Shown here: positions 54,654 through 64,000 of the stretch, in pieces | How the letters are laid out: each line of letters starts with the position of its first letter | How positions within the stretch are numbered: position 1 is the stretch's first letter | Program-made: the position numbers and the translations under genes | From: Burkholderiaceae bacterium | Lineage (GTDB): Bacteria > Pseudomonadota > Gammaproteobacteria > Burkholderiales > Burkholderiaceae_E | NCBI GenBank assembly: GCA_024637155.1 | Contig: JAGXFR010000049.1 | Coordinates: forward strand, 99,155-163,154 | DNA: 64,000 nt | Direction: 5' to 3' | The notes under the pieces: generated by a model | Seen by the model: only the letters and a program-made list of their open reading frames with translations | Databases searched by the model: none | Told to the model about the DNA's origin: nothing

Positions 54654-55973
54654 ATGAACCTGCTCACCCTCGGACTCAACCACACGACGGCGCCGCTCGA
54701 GCTGCGTGAGCAGATGGCGTTCCCGGGCGACACGCTGGGCGCCGCCCTCGCGGACCTGGGTGCACGGCTGCGCCCGCTCTCGTCCGAGACCGCGATCCTG
54801 TCGACCTGCAACCGCACGGAGATCTACTGCGCCTCCCCGATACCGGAGCGCGTCCGGCCCGCGGTAACCGAATGGCTCTCCGAGCGCCGCGGCTTCGCCG
54901 CCGGGCAGCTGGACGAGTATCTCTACGCATTTCCCGACAATCAGGCCGTCCGGCACGCCTTCCGCGTCGCCTCGGGCCTGGATTCGATGGTGATCGGCGA
55001 GCCCCAGATTCTCGGGCAGATGAAGGAAGCGGTGCGCGCGGCGCAGGAAGCCGGCGCGCTGGGCACGCACCTGCATCAGTTGTTCCAGCGCAGTTTCGCG
55101 GTGGCCAAGGAAGTGCGCACCAGCACCGAGGTGGGCGCGCACTCCGTGTCGCTCGCGGCCGCGGCGGTGCGCCTCTCCCGGCGAATCTTCGAGGACCTGC
55201 GCGAGTGCTCGGTGCTCTTCGTGGGTGCCGGCGAGATGATCGAACTCGCGGCCACGCACTTCGCGGCGCAGCACCCGCGGCGCATCGTCGTGGCCAATCG
55301 CACGGTTGAGCGGGCACAGCGACTCGCCCAGCGCTTCAACGCCGAGACCATGCGTCTGGGTGAACTGCCCGATACGCTCGAGCAGTTCGATGTGGTCGTG
55401 TCGTGCACGGCGAGTTCACTCCCGATCATCGGGCTCGGCATGGTCGAGCGTGCCACGCGCGCGCGCCGGCGCCGGCCGATCTTCATGGTCGATCTGGCCG
55501 TCCCGCGCGACATCGAGCCGGAAGTCGCCCGCCTGGACGACGTGTTTCTCTATACCGTCGACGACCTCGGGCGGGTCGTGCAGTCGGGTCTCGAGAATCG
55601 CCGCGCGGCGGTGGCGCAGGCCGAGGCCATCATCGAGACGCGCGTCGACGCGTTCATGCAGTGGCTCGAGGCCCGTCGCACGGTTCCCGCGATTCGCGCC
55701 TTGCACGCGCGCGGCGAAGCGATCCGCACCATCGAAGTCGAGCGGGCGCGCAAGGCGCTCGCGCGCGGCGAAGATCCGGGCGCGGTGCTCGAAGGACTCG
55801 CACGCGCCGTCGCGGCGAAGTTCCTGCACGGACCCACCACCCTGCTACACGGCCCGGTGGAGTCGCGCGACGCGTTCCTCAAGCTCTTCGATCAAATCCT
55901 TCCGGATCTGCCTGCGGAGCATCGCCCGGGCGACGCCGCGCAAGACCCCGAGTCCGCGAAACCGCGCGGATGA
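54654..55973 (+). CDS. hemA: Glutamyl-tRNA reductase
   Basis: A 439-residue enzyme making glutamate-1-semialdehyde, the first step of C5 haem synthesis. The nucleophilic cysteine is in [13 protein letters not shown] (about residues 44-56), and [13 protein letters not shown] lies at the start. [20 protein letters not shown] (about 103-122) and the NADPH-binding [20 protein letters not shown] (about 183-202) are conserved. The frame also has an ATG two codons upstream (54648). The stop overlaps the prfA ATG (ATGA), so hemA-prfA are coupled. Confidence 0.97.
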   Translation: MNLLTLGLNHTTAPLELREQMAFPGDTLGAALADLGARLRPLSSETAILSTCNRTEIYCASPIPERVRPAVTEWLSERRGFAAGQLDEYLYAFPDNQAVRHAFRVASGLDSMVIGEPQILGQMKEAVRAAQEAGALGTHLHQLFQRSFAVAKEVRTSTEVGAHSVSLAAAAVRLSRRIFEDLRECSVLFVGAGEMIELAATHFAAQHPRRIVVANRTVERAQRLAQRFNAETMRLGELPDTLEQFDVVVSCTASSLPIIGLGMVERATRARRRRPIFMVDLAVPRDIEPEVARLDDVFLYTVDDLGRVVQSGLENRRAAVAQAEAIIETRVDAFMQWLEARRTVPAIRALHARGEAIRTIEVERARKALARGEDPGAVLEGLARAVAAKFLHGPTTLLHGPVESRDAFLKLFDQILPDLPAEHRPGDAAQDPESAKPRG

Positions 55974-57055
55974 AGCCCTCGCTGCTGGCTCGGCTCGAAC
56001 AGCTCGAGCACCGGCTCTCCGACCTGAACGGCCTGCTTGCGAGCCAGGACGCCGCGCGCGACGCCGCGGAGTTCCGTCGGCTGCACCGTGAACACGCCGA
56101 GCTCACGCAGCTGATCGATCACCTCGAGAACTTCCGGCGCGCAGACAGCGACCGCCTGGCTGCCGAGCAGATGCTCAACGATCCGGAACTCGCGGACTTT
56201 GCCCGCGACGAGTGCGCGCGCGCTGTCGCGCGCATGGACAGCGAGGTGGTCACGCTCGAAAGGCTCATGCTGCCCAAGGACCCGAACGACGCGCGGAACG
56301 TCTTCCTCGAGATCCGGGCCGGCACCGGCGGCGACGAGTCGGCGCTCTTCGCCGGCGACCTGCTGCGCATGTACACCCGTTACGCGGAACTGCAGCGCTG
56401 GCAGGTGGAGCTGATATCCGAAAGCCCGTCCGACCTGGGCGGATACCGCGAAGTGATCGTGCGCGTCGCCGGCAACGCGGTCTACGAGAAGCTCAAGTTC
56501 GAGTCCGGGGTGCACCGTGTGCAGCGCGTTCCCGAAACCGAAGCACAGGGGCGCATCCACACCTCGGCCTGCACGGTGGCGGTGCTCCCCGAGGCCGACG
56601 AGGTCGGTGAAATCGACATCGACCCGGAGGAACTGCGCATCGACGTCTTCCGCGCCTCGGGCGCCGGCGGACAGCACGTCAACAAGACCGAGTCGGCGGT
56701 GCGCATCACCCACCTGCCCAGCGGAATCGTCGTCGAGTGCCAGGACGATCGATCGCAGCACCGAAATCGCGACAAGGCGATGAAGGTGCTGGCAGCGCGG
56801 CTGCTGGATCAGCGCACCCGTGAAGCCCAGGCGAAGGAGGCGGCGCATCGCAAATCGCTGGTGGGATCAGGCGATCGCTCGGAGCGCATCCGCACCTACA
56901 ACTTTCCGCAAGGACGCGTGACCGACCACCGCATCAATCTGACGCTCTACAAGATCGACCGGATCGTCGGCGGGGATCTCGACGAGATCATCGACGGCCT
57001 GACGAACGCCCACCAGGCGGAGTTGCTCGCCGAACTCGATGACCTCGGCGCCTGA
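55970..57055 (+). CDS. prfA: Peptide chain release factor 1
   Basis: A 361-residue translation terminator reading UAG and UAA. The GGQ motif in [20 protein letters not shown] (about 224-243) catalyses peptide release. The stop-codon tripeptide is P-E-T in [20 protein letters not shown], the RF1 type (PxT) and not the SPF of RF2. The N-terminal coiled domain starts [20 protein letters not shown]. The ATG overlaps hemA, and its 3' end overlaps prmC by 17 bases, whose product methylates this GGQ glutamine. Confidence 0.97.
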   Translation: MKPSLLARLEQLEHRLSDLNGLLASQDAARDAAEFRRLHREHAELTQLIDHLENFRRADSDRLAAEQMLNDPELADFARDECARAVARMDSEVVTLERLMLPKDPNDARNVFLEIRAGTGGDESALFAGDLLRMYTRYAELQRWQVELISESPSDLGGYREVIVRVAGNAVYEKLKFESGVHRVQRVPETEAQGRIHTSACTVAVLPEADEVGEIDIDPEELRIDVFRASGAGGQHVNKTESAVRITHLPSGIVVECQDDRSQHRNRDKAMKVLAARLLDQRTREAQAKEAAHRKSLVGSGDRSERIRTYNFPQGRVTDHRINLTLYKIDRIVGGDLDEIIDGLTNAHQAELLAELDDLGA

Positions 57056-58034
57056 GCTGCGGGCTGCGCCGCCCGCCAGCTACGACCGGCTGATCCGCGA
57101 TTGCGGCCTGCCGCGGCTCGAGGCCCGCGCCCTGATGGAACGCGCAAGCGAGCGGCGGCGCGAGTGGCTGATCGCGCACGGCGAAGACCCGGTTCCGGAG
57201 GCGATCGCCGCGGCGTTTGCGACGCTGGCGCGACGCCGGCGCGACGGCGAGCCCGTGGCCTATCTGGTGGGCGAGCGCGAGTTCCATGGGCACCGCTTCC
57301 GCGTGGACCCGAGCGTGCTGATCCCGCGCCCCGACACCGAGACGCTGGTGGACTGGGCCATCGAGCTCGCCGCACCGGGGGCACGGGTGCTGGACCTGGG
57401 CACCGGCAGCGGCGCCATCGCAGTGTCCCTCGCCCTCGCGCGAACCGATCTTGTCGTCTGGGCGACGGACCGCTCCGCAGCTGCCCTGGAGCGTGCCCGC
57501 GACAACGCAGCGCGGCTCTTGGGCACCGAGCGCGGCGGGAGCGACGCGATCTGCTGGCGCCTGGGCGCGTGGTGGAAGGCGATCGCCGAGGACGAGCGTT
57601 TCGATGTCGTCGTCGCCAATCCGCCCTACATCGATGGCGACGACCCGCACCTCGCGCAGGGCGACCTGCGCTTTGAGCCGCGCGAGGCGCTCACACCCGG
57701 ACCCGACGGCATGGCCGCGATCGCCGAACTGGTGGCGGGCGCCCCCGGCTACCTTGCCGAGGGAGCCTGGCTGCTGCTCGAGCACGGGCTCGAGCAGGGC
57801 GCGGCGGTGCGGGCCCGGCTCGAGGAGGCGGGATTCGCGGCGGTGCTCACCCGGCGCGACGCGGCGGGACACGAAAGGGTGAGCGGGGGATGCTGGCGAG
57901 GGGGCGCGTACCGCAATGTCGGCTCCGGTGGCCGGGAACGTGCGATCTCTCCCGACCCCGCCGCCTCTGCCGAGGCAGTTGCCGCCACCGCCAGCGGGGG
58001 CACGCGTTTGACTGCCCCTACCTCGCATTCCTAG
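57039..58034 (+). CDS. prmC: Release factor glutamine methyltransferase PrmC (HemK)
   Basis: A SAM-dependent methyltransferase for the GGQ glutamine of release factors. SAM motif I is [20 protein letters not shown] (about 110-129) and the catalytic NPPY is in [18 protein letters not shown] (about 187-204). [20 protein letters not shown] precedes the SAM motif. At 331 residues it is about 50 longer than E. coli PrmC. After the normal end near GHERVSGG (about 285-292) it continues with a Gly/Ala/Ser/Pro-rich tail of about 40 residues. That tail overlaps a good grxD promoter (58008-58037), so it is likely a late extension or the result of a frameshift near the end. Confidence 0.92.
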   Translation: MTSAPELRAAPPASYDRLIRDCGLPRLEARALMERASERRREWLIAHGEDPVPEAIAAAFATLARRRRDGEPVAYLVGEREFHGHRFRVDPSVLIPRPDTETLVDWAIELAAPGARVLDLGTGSGAIAVSLALARTDLVVWATDRSAAALERARDNAARLLGTERGGSDAICWRLGAWWKAIAEDERFDVVVANPPYIDGDDPHLAQGDLRFEPREALTPGPDGMAAIAELVAGAPGYLAEGAWLLLEHGLEQGAAVRARLEEAGFAAVLTRRDAAGHERVSGGCWRGGAYRNVGSGGRERAISPDPAASAEAVAATASGGTRLTAPTSHS

Positions 58035-58037
58035 AAT
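58008..58037 (+). promoter_or_regulatory. Sigma-70-type promoter for grxD
   Basis: TTGACT (58008-58013), an 18-base spacer and TAGAAT (58032-58037) form a good -35/-10 pair, placed 26 bases before the grxD ATG at 58064. It lies within the unusual C-terminal tail of prmC. Confidence 0.65.
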
Positions 58038-58063
58038 CAACGATCAGCAGGGGGGAAGCAGCC

Positions 58064-58381
58064 ATGGAAGTCAAGGAATTCATCCAGAAGACGATCACCG
58101 ACAACCCGGTGGTCCTCTTCATGAAAGGGTCGGCGCAATTCCCGCAGTGCGGATTTTCCGCGCGGGCGGTGCAGATCCTCGATGCGTGCGGAGTCAAGAA
58201 TCTGGTCACCGTCAACGTTCTCGAGGACGACGAGGTGCGCCAGGGGGTCAAGGAGATCTCCAACTGGCCGACGATTCCCCAGCTCTACGTCAACGGCGAG
58301 TTCGTCGGCGGCTCGGACATCGTCTACGAGATGTATCAGAACGGAGAGCTGCAGAAGCTGCTGCCGCAGGTCCCGGGCTAA
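58064..58381 (+). CDS. grxD: Monothiol glutaredoxin, Grx4 type
   Basis: A 105-residue CGFS-type glutaredoxin. The active site is in [20 protein letters not shown] (about residues 19-38), followed by [20 protein letters not shown] then GSDIV (GSH-binding T-V/I-P and GG motifs). CGFS proteins carry and transfer [2Fe-2S] clusters and work with BolA. ATGGAAGTCAAGGAATTC is preceded by GGGGGGAAG. The convergent SulP gene overlaps its stop by 4 bases. Confidence 0.96.
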   Translation: MEVKEFIQKTITDNPVVLFMKGSAQFPQCGFSARAVQILDACGVKNLVTVNVLEDDEVRQGVKEISNWPTIPQLYVNGEFVGGSDIVYEMYQNGELQKLLPQVPG

Positions 58382-60150
58382 TCCGGGGTCGGGGCCGGCG
58401 CGTCGGCGTCGCGCGACCCGAGCTGCACGAACGCGTGGTACGTCGAGAGAAAGGGCGTGCCCCCCGAGGCGTGCGTCACCTCGGCGAGCAGCGCCGTGCC
58501 GCGCAGCTTGTCGAGCACCGGACCCCGCACCTCGGAGAGGTGCATCTGCCAGCCCTGAGCCAGCGCGTACCGGTTCAGCCCCTCGAGCATGTCGAGGGCG
58601 GTCACATCGATGTGGTTGACCGAGGATAGCTCGAGCAGCAGGTGGTGCGCCATCGGGTGTCGCGCCATCTCGGCACGCAACTGCTCGTCCACCGGCAGCA
58701 CGTTGCCGAAGTGCAGATTCTCGTCGAGACGCAGCGCGAGGATCGCGGGGTCCACTTCAACGGCATGCCGCGACACATTGCGGAAGTGCTCGGTGCCGGG
58801 AACGCGACCGATCACCGCGATGTGCGGTCGGCTGCTGCGCCAAAGCAGCGCGGTCAACGAGAGACCGATCCCGATCGAGATGCCCGCCTCGACTCCCATT
58901 CCAAGCACTCCGATCGCCGTTCCCAACCATGCCAGTGCGTCGGCACGATCGTAATTCCAGCTGCGCCGCAGCGTCGCGAAATCGATCAGTCCGATGACCG
59001 CGACAATGATCGTTGCGGCGAGCACCGTCCGGGGCACGCGCTCCAAAGTTCCGGTGGAACTCACCAGAACGAGCGTCATCAGGACCGCACAGACAACGCC
59101 GGCGAGAGGTGTGCGTGCCCCGGCGGCGAAATTCAGTGCCGAGCGCGACAGGCTGCCTGCGACCGGGAATCCGCCCGAAATCGCACTCGCCAGGTTCACA
59201 GCGCCCAGCGCGCGCAGCTCGGCATTTGCGTCGATGCGCTCCATCCTGCGCCGCGCGAGAGATTGCCCGATCGACACGTTCCCGACGAAACCGATGAGCC
59301 CGATCGCGAGCGCCGGAATCAGCAGCTGCGCGACGCGTCCTGCCGCGGGCAACTCGAGTCGAAGCACCGGCAATCCCCCGGGAACACTGCCCACCACGGC
59401 CACCTGCTCGACGACGTCGAGATCGAGTCCGGCGACGACGGCGGTTGCGAGCACCAGCGCCAGCAATGGAACGGCGCGCGCAAAGATTTTCGCTGCCTGC
59501 GCGGGCACTCCGGCACGCGCGAGCCAACGCTCCAGCGCTCCACGCGCACTCCAGAAAAGCGGCAATGCAATCGCGCCGAGCGCGAGCGTTGCCGGATTGA
59601 ACGATCCAATCTGCGCGACGATCGACGACGCGACCGCGATCGCCGTATGCCCGCTTGGAACGATACCCAGCAGGGGGCCGACCTGCCCCACCGCAATCAG
59701 CGCCGCTGATCCCGAGACGAAGCCGCTGATCACAGGCTGACTGAGCAACTGCGACAAAAACCCGAGCCGAAGCACCCCGAACACCATCAGCGCGGCTCCC
59801 GTAAGCAGGGCCAGCGTGACCGCGAGCGTCGTGTACTCAGTGCTTCCCGGGGCGGCCAGCGGACCGATGGCCGCCGCCGTCATCAGCGCGATGATCGCGT
59901 GTGGCCCGACCGCCATCGTCATGCTCGAACCGAACACCGCGTACGCGATCAGCGGCAGAATGCTCGCGTAGAGTCCGACCTGCGCCGGCAGCCCGGCCAG
60001 CACGGCATATGCGAGACACTGCGGCACCAGCATGAAGGCGACCACCAGCCCCGCGAGTGCATCCTGCGCGAACCAGTCGCGCCGGTAGCCGGTCACCCAC
60101 GCGGGAAGGCGGCCGCGGCTCGCTGGGTACGGATTGTTCGGAATCTCCAC
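58378..60150 (-). CDS. SulP-family anion transporter with STAS domain
   Basis: A 590-residue SLC26/SulP permease. The transmembrane region spans about 25-420 and starts with [20 protein letters not shown] then [20 protein letters not shown]. The cytoplasmic STAS domain (about 450-560) contains [20 protein letters not shown] then [12 protein letters not shown]. Members take up sulfate, bicarbonate, dicarboxylates or other anions. The frame runs to 60210, but that would overlap the ubiX start; the GTG at 60150 is preferred, giving [20 protein letters not shown]. It is convergent with grxD and splits the usual grxD-ubiX pair. Confidence 0.9.
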   Translation of the reverse strand: MEIPNNPYPASRGRLPAWVTGYRRDWFAQDALAGLVVAFMLVPQCLAYAVLAGLPAQVGLYASILPLIAYAVFGSSMTMAVGPHAIIALMTAAAIGPLAAPGSTEYTTLAVTLALLTGAALMVFGVLRLGFLSQLLSQPVISGFVSGSAALIAVGQVGPLLGIVPSGHTAIAVASSIVAQIGSFNPATLALGAIALPLFWSARGALERWLARAGVPAQAAKIFARAVPLLALVLATAVVAGLDLDVVEQVAVVGSVPGGLPVLRLELPAAGRVAQLLIPALAIGLIGFVGNVSIGQSLARRRMERIDANAELRALGAVNLASAISGGFPVAGSLSRSALNFAAGARTPLAGVVCAVLMTLVLVSSTGTLERVPRTVLAATIIVAVIGLIDFATLRRSWNYDRADALAWLGTAIGVLGMGVEAGISIGIGLSLTALLWRSSRPHIAVIGRVPGTEHFRNVSRHAVEVDPAILALRLDENLHFGNVLPVDEQLRAEMARHPMAHHLLLELSSVNHIDVTALDMLEGLNRYALAQGWQMHLSEVRGPVLDKLRGTALLAEVTHASGGTPFLSTYHAFVQLGSRDADAPAPTPD

Positions 60151-60200
60151 ACCCCGAAGTATATGAAAGGCTTCGCCGCAGCGCCGGTACAATCGTTTCC

Positions 60201-60818
60201 ATGGAAGCACGCAGAGTCATCCTGGCGATCACGGGAGCCTCCGGGGCAGCCTACGGCGTGCGGCTGCTCGAGTTGCTGCGCGCGCAGCCCGGGGTCGAGA
60301 CGCACCTGGTGGTATCGCCGGCCGGCTGGATGAACGTCGATCTGGAAACCGGACTCGGCCGCGCGACGGTCGAGGCGCTCGCGCACGTGGTGCACGGTCC
60401 GCGTGAGATCGGAGCGACCATCGCCTCGGGTTCGTTCGCCTGCGCCGGCATGATCGTCGCACCGTGCTCGATGAAGACGCTCGCGGCGATCGCGCATGGT
60501 TTCGCGGACAACCTGATCTCCCGCGCCGCCGACGTCGTGCTCAAGGAGCGACGGCGCCTGGTGCTGATGGTGCGCGAGACGCCGCTGAATCTCGCGCATC
60601 TGCGCAACATGACCGCGGCCACCGAGATGGGCGCCGTCGTCTTCCCGCCGGTGCCGGCGTTCTATCACCGACCGCAGACGATCGCCGAAATCGTCGATCA
60701 CAGCTGCTGCCGTACACTCGCCCTCTTGGGCATCGAGACGCCGGATGCGCCGCGCTGGCGCGGTCTGCAGCACGAACGGAGTGCAGGCGATCCGTCGGGG
60801 GAAGGAGAAACGCAATGA
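60201..60818 (+). CDS. ubiX: Flavin prenyltransferase UbiX
   Basis: A 205-residue enzyme attaching dimethylallyl to FMN to make prenyl-FMN, the cofactor of UbiD decarboxylases. The motifs are [20 protein letters not shown] (about residues 6-25), the active-site [20 protein letters not shown] (about 72-91), and [20 protein letters not shown] (about 107-126). TACAAT at 60188-60193 may be a -10 box with almost no leader. No ubiD is in the window. Its stop overlaps the next ATG. Confidence 0.96.
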   Translation: MEARRVILAITGASGAAYGVRLLELLRAQPGVETHLVVSPAGWMNVDLETGLGRATVEALAHVVHGPREIGATIASGSFACAGMIVAPCSMKTLAAIAHGFADNLISRAADVVLKERRRLVLMVRETPLNLAHLRNMTAATEMGAVVFPPVPAFYHRPQTIAEIVDHSCCRTLALLGIETPDAPRWRGLQHERSAGDPSGEGETQ

Positions 60819-61243
60819 AGATCATGGTCGCGATCGACGGATCCAGGAACGCGTTGCGCGCGCTGCGCTTCGCGATCCGGCTGCTGCGTCGGGTCGACGG
60901 CGGCAAAGGCTCGCTCACGCTGATCAGCGTCCACGATGACACCGCCCTGCGCTCGGCCAGCCACTTCGTGGGCCAGAAAGCGGTCGACGACTATCTTGCC
61001 GAGATGTCGCGAACCGACCTCGCACCCGCCGTCGCGCTCGCCGAGAAATCGGGGCTGAAATTCGCCGCCGTAGGCCGCGAAGGACCGATCCCCGCGACGA
61101 TCACCAAAGCCGCGGAAAAGGGCCGCTTCGACCTGCTGGTGCTCGGCTCCAAGGGCCGCTCGAGCATCCGGGACCTGCTGATGGGTTCGGTCGCTCAACG
61201 CGTCGCGAGCCTGTGCAAGGTTCCGGTGGTGTTGGTGAAATGA
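60815..61243 (+). CDS. Universal stress protein (UspA family)
   Basis: A 142-residue single-domain UspA protein. It begins [20 protein letters not shown] and has the ATP-binding loop [20 protein letters not shown] then [14 protein letters not shown] (G-x2-G-x9-G-S/T). This indicates the nucleotide-binding subclass, which often forms dimers and responds to energy or oxygen stress. It is translationally coupled to ubiX (ATGA overlap) and has a strong GGGGAAGGAG site. Confidence 0.93.
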   Translation: MKIMVAIDGSRNALRALRFAIRLLRRVDGGKGSLTLISVHDDTALRSASHFVGQKAVDDYLAEMSRTDLAPAVALAEKSGLKFAAVGREGPIPATITKAAEKGRFDLLVLGSKGRSSIRDLLMGSVAQRVASLCKVPVVLVK

Positions 61244-61265
61244 GCGCCCGCCAAAGGAGGAAAGC

Positions 61266-61646
61266 ATGATCCAGATTCTGCTGGTCTGGGCGATCAACGC
61301 CGCGAGCCTGCTGGCGCTGCCTTACGTGCTGCCGGCGGTGCACGTCTCGGGTTTTGCTACGGCACTGGTGGTGGCCCTCGTGCTGGGTCTGCTCAACGCC
61401 GTGCTGCGGCCCGTGTTGATTCTGCTCACGCTGCCGATCAGCGTGCTCACGCTGGGGATCTTCATCTTCGTGATCAACGGGCTGATCTTCTGGCTCGCCG
61501 CGCGATTCCTCGACGGCTTCACGGTGAGCAGCCTCGGCTGGTCGATCGTCGCGGCGCTGGTCTACAGCGCGATCAGCTGGGCGTTGAGTTCACTGCTGCT
61601 GCAGCGCCCCTCCCCCCGCACCCAGGACCCGCGCCGACGCGGCTAG
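61266..61646 (+). CDS. Phage holin-like (DUF360 / PF04020) small membrane protein
   Basis: A 126-residue protein with four hydrophobic helices: ILLVWAINAASLLALPYVLP, FATALVVALVLGLLNAVLR, LGIFIFVINGLIFWLAARF and WSIVAALVYSAISWALSSLL. This is the pattern of the PF04020 family, named for holin-like proteins but widespread in chromosomes with unknown function. A near-perfect AAAGGAGGAAAGC precedes the ATG. Its stop overlaps the convergent gamma-glutamyltransferase by 4 bases. Confidence 0.88.
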   Translation: MIQILLVWAINAASLLALPYVLPAVHVSGFATALVVALVLGLLNAVLRPVLILLTLPISVLTLGIFIFVINGLIFWLAARFLDGFTVSSLGWSIVAALVYSAISWALSSLLLQRPSPRTQDPRRRG

Positions 61647-63256
61647 AAGCCGACCGCCTGCCCGTCGCGCCGGTGGTCCGAACCGGCCGCGTAACCATCC
61701 TCGAGCGCGCTTGAAATCCGCGCGATCGCCTGCGCGCTGCCGAAATCGATGCTGTCCGCCGGCATCACCGTGACCTCGTGCCCGAGCGCCTCGAGCCCGC
61801 GCACCGTCTCCGCGGGCAGCGCCGCCTCGAGAGTGAGCGCGCCGGAATCGTTGATTCGCCAGCGCGGCCCGTCCGAGCACGCCTGCGGGTTGCATCCGTC
61901 GTCGATGAAACGCATGGCCATCTGGACGTGCCCCTGCGGCTGCATGTTCGCGCCCATCACGCCAAAGGCCATCACCGGCGCGCCGTCGCGGCTGAGGAAG
62001 GCCGGGATGATCGTGTGGAAGGGGCGCTTGCGCGAGCCCACCTCATTCGGATGCCCGGGCGCCAGCGTGAAGCCGGAGCCACGATTGTGCAGGGCGATCC
62101 CCGTGCCCGGCACCACGACGCCCGATCCGAAGCCCTTGTAGTTGGACTGGATCATCGAGACCATGCGCCCCTGCGCATCCGCAGCGCAGAGGTAGACGGT
62201 GCCACCGCTGCCCGGCGCCCCGGGCGCGTAGCGACCGGCCCGGCGCGGATCGATCAGCCGCGCCCGCCCGGCGAGATAGTCGTCGTCGAGCAGCGCCGCC
62301 GGCGTCACGCGCATGTGCTGCTCGTCGGCAACCTGCGCGGCCGCGTCGGCGAACGCGAGCCGCATGGCCTCGATCTGCAGGTGCAGCCGCGCCGCCGAAT
62401 CGGGCTTCGTGTCCCGCACCGGCAGGTGCGCGAGGATGCCGAGCGCGATGAGCGCGGTGATGCCGGCGCCGTTGGGAGGGATTTCGTGGACCGCGTAACC
62501 CCGATACGCGTGCACGAGCGGTTCGACCCACTCGGCGCGGTGTTCGCCCAGATCCTCCTCGTCGAGCGCGCCGCCCGTCGCACGCGCGAAATCCGCGATC
62601 CGGCCGGCGAGCCGACCCGTGTAGAACGACGCACCCCGGGTGGCGGCGATCTCTTCCAGCGTGTCGGCCTGCTCCGCGAACTGCCACCGCTCTCCGGCGC
62701 GCGGCGCGCTGCCCGCGGGCAGGAACGCCTGCGCGAAGCCGGGCTCCGCGCGCAGGAGCGATTCGGCCGCCTGCCACTGGCGGGCCACCACCGGGGACAC
62801 GGCAAAGCCCGCGCGCGCGTAGCGGATGGCCGCGTCGAACAGGCGCTCGAACGGGAGCGCCCCGAAACGCTCCGAAAGCGCCACCCAGCCGGACACGGCG
62901 CCTGGCGTCGTCACGCTGTCCCAGCCCAACGCCGCCATCGCCTCGCGGCCCACAAAGCGCTGCGGACTCCAGCCCCGCGGGGCGCGGCCCGAGGCGTTGA
63001 TTCCGTGCAGCCGCTCACCGTCCCACACCAGCGCGAACGCGTCACCCCCGATGCCGTTCATTGTTGGCTCGACCACGGTGAGCGTGATCGCTGTCGCGAG
63101 CGCGGCGTCGATGGCGTTGCCGCCGGCCGCGAGCGCCTGGAGCCCCGCCTGCGCGGCAAGCGGCTGCGACGCCGCGACCGCGTTGCGGGAAAGCACCGGG
63201 CTGCGTCCCGACGCGAAAGGCAGCGCCGGATTGAAGTCCGTCACATCATCGACCAT
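61643..63256 (-). CDS. Gamma-glutamyltransferase family protein
   Basis: A 537-residue Ntn-hydrolase precursor. VAASQPLAAQAGLQALAAGG, NAIDAALATAITLTVVEPTM and GIGGDAFALVWDGERLHGIN are the N-terminal family motifs. The self-processing nucleophile should be the Thr in SGGTVYLCAADAQGRMVSMI (about 360-379), followed by GSGVVVPGTGIALHNRGSGF. There is no clear signal peptide, so unlike periplasmic Ggt it may be cytoplasmic. AGGAGAGGTG precedes the start, with GTG 63259 or ATG 63256 both possible. It lies 8 bases after pdxH. Confidence 0.9.
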   Translation of the reverse strand: MVDDVTDFNPALPFASGRSPVLSRNAVAASQPLAAQAGLQALAAGGNAIDAALATAITLTVVEPTMNGIGGDAFALVWDGERLHGINASGRAPRGWSPQRFVGREAMAALGWDSVTTPGAVSGWVALSERFGALPFERLFDAAIRYARAGFAVSPVVARQWQAAESLLRAEPGFAQAFLPAGSAPRAGERWQFAEQADTLEEIAATRGASFYTGRLAGRIADFARATGGALDEEDLGEHRAEWVEPLVHAYRGYAVHEIPPNGAGITALIALGILAHLPVRDTKPDSAARLHLQIEAMRLAFADAAAQVADEQHMRVTPAALLDDDYLAGRARLIDPRRAGRYAPGAPGSGGTVYLCAADAQGRMVSMIQSNYKGFGSGVVVPGTGIALHNRGSGFTLAPGHPNEVGSRKRPFHTIIPAFLSRDGAPVMAFGVMGANMQPQGHVQMAMRFIDDGCNPQACSDGPRWRINDSGALTLEAALPAETVRGLEALGHEVTVMPADSIDFGSAQAIARISSALEDGYAAGSDHRRDGQAVGF

Positions 63257-63264
63257 CACCTCTC

Positions 63265-63903
63265 CTAGGGAGCAAGGCGCTCGCGAAGCCAGCCGCCGTC
63301 CTCCTGCCTGCGATAGACAAGTCGGTCGTGCAGTCGGGACTTGCGCCCCTGCCAGAATTCCCAGCGCTCGGGCGCGACCCGATAGCCCCCCCAGTGCGGC
63401 GGGCGCGGCGGGTGCAGACCGAAACGCAATCCGAACTCGGCCGCACGCGCGACCAGCACGGCCCGCGACGCGATCGGCCGGCTCTGCTCGGAGGCCCAGG
63501 CCCCGATACGCGACGCGAGCGGTCGGTCGGCGAAATACGCGTCGGACTCCGCGGCGCTGGTCTTCGTCACTGTTCCCTCGATGCGCACCACCCGCTCGTT
63601 CTCGACCCAGTGGAACTGGAGCGCCGCGCGGGGCGCCACCGCCAGATCGTGCGCCTTGCGGCTCTCGTAGTTCGTGTAGAAGACGATCCCGCTTTCGTCG
63701 ACCTCCTTGGCCAGCACGATGCGCGTCGACGGGCGTCCATCCGCGTCAACGGTCGCCACGGTCATCGCGCTCGGTTCGGGAATCCCGCTATCGATCGCTT
63801 CCTGGAACCACTTTCGAAACTGCGCGAGGGGCTCGTTCGCGGCCCGGCGCTCGTCGAGTTCCGCCCGGTCGTAGTCCTTGCGCAGTTCGGAGATCTTTTT
63901 CAC
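63265..63903 (-). CDS. pdxH: Pyridoxine/pyridoxamine 5'-phosphate oxidase
   Basis: A 212-residue FMN enzyme making pyridoxal phosphate. PNPOx motifs are [20 protein letters not shown] (about residues 46-65), [20 protein letters not shown], and the C-terminal dimerisation end [20 protein letters not shown] then KSRLHDR. Complete and normal in length. TATACT on the minus strand (63915-63910) is only about 6 bases before the ATG and would give a near-leaderless transcript if used. The 97 bases beyond hold no recognisable gene. Confidence 0.96.
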   Translation of the reverse strand: MKKISELRKDYDRAELDERRAANEPLAQFRKWFQEAIDSGIPEPSAMTVATVDADGRPSTRIVLAKEVDESGIVFYTNYESRKAHDLAVAPRAALQFHWVENERVVRIEGTVTKTSAAESDAYFADRPLASRIGAWASEQSRPIASRAVLVARAAEFGLRFGLHPPRPPHWGGYRVAPERWEFWQGRKSRLHDRLVYRRQEDGGWLRERLAP

Positions 63904-64000
63904 GCCGCGAGTATAGAGCCTGCGCGCCCTGTGTCGCAGCCCCGCGACTCATGTCCCCTCCCGGGGTCCATCGATCCCACGACAACGACCGTTCGTCGCA

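Overview
The window is GC-rich, densely coded DNA with a betaproteobacterial character, most likely Burkholderiales or Rhodocyclales. The main reasons are the conserved block hemA-prfA-prmC-grxD followed by ubiX, a HIT / DUF971 / ubiE / Tim44-like / ubiJ neighbourhood, a giant DUF3683 FAD-FeS oxidoreductase, two PEP-CTERM proteins with sigma-54 promoters, and several ABC, TRAP and acyl-CoA gene sets. The exact taxon cannot be read from the sequence.

Layout. 1-146 is the tail of an FAD-linked oxidase. 146-3.8 kb holds two tandem PEP-CTERM surface-protein genes on the minus strand. Each has a -24/-12 promoter and an almost identical terminator, and a group II intron of about 1.85 kb sits directly behind the terminator of the upstream gene. 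4.0-11.1 kb is a minus-strand branched-chain-type ABC importer (livF, G, M, H and binding protein) with an acyl-CoA ligase and a second, divergent livF-like ATPase. 11.1-14.8 kb carries a lytic transglycosylase, proS, rppH and a CNP1-like protein.

14.9-24.8 kb is a divergent sugar-acid regulon. On the minus strand are a GntR regulator, an MsbA-type ABC exporter, an SDR, an FAH-family hydrolase and a 2-hydroxyacid dehydrogenase. On the plus strand are a TRAP importer (dctP, Q, M) and a UxaA-family dehydratase. A palindrome lies between the two arms. The genes are consistent with uptake of a sugar acid, dehydration, 4-oxidation and hydrolytic C-C cleavage to pyruvate plus a hydroxyacid. 24.8-41.9 kb is mixed: an HhH protein resembling the N-terminus of PolX, threonine aldolase, a stand-alone aceE, a SIMPL protein, a GST, a DUF411 protein, a sodium:solute symporter, a rhodanese, an MFS drug exporter, a 0.7-kb non-coding repeat island, an SDR/epimerase/BASS-transporter operon, a TPP enzyme, and two divergent small genes whose products share a domain.

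41.9-48.4 kb is the ubiquinone-linked cluster (ubiJ, Tim44-like, ubiE, DUF971, a large unknown gene, HIT, C45 acyltransferase-like). 48.4-53.0 kb has the DUF3683 oxidoreductase and a YqaA-like membrane protein. 53.1-61.6 kb has ilvA, hemA, prfA, prmC, grxD, a convergent SulP transporter, ubiX, a UspA protein and a small membrane protein. 61.6-63.9 kb has gamma-glutamyltransferase and pdxH. I saw no tRNA, rRNA, CRISPR array or prophage. The most distinctive material is the PEP-CTERM/sigma-54/intron locus, the inverted-repeat island at 35.1-35.75 kb, and the divergent pair of paralogues at 40.6-41.8 kb.
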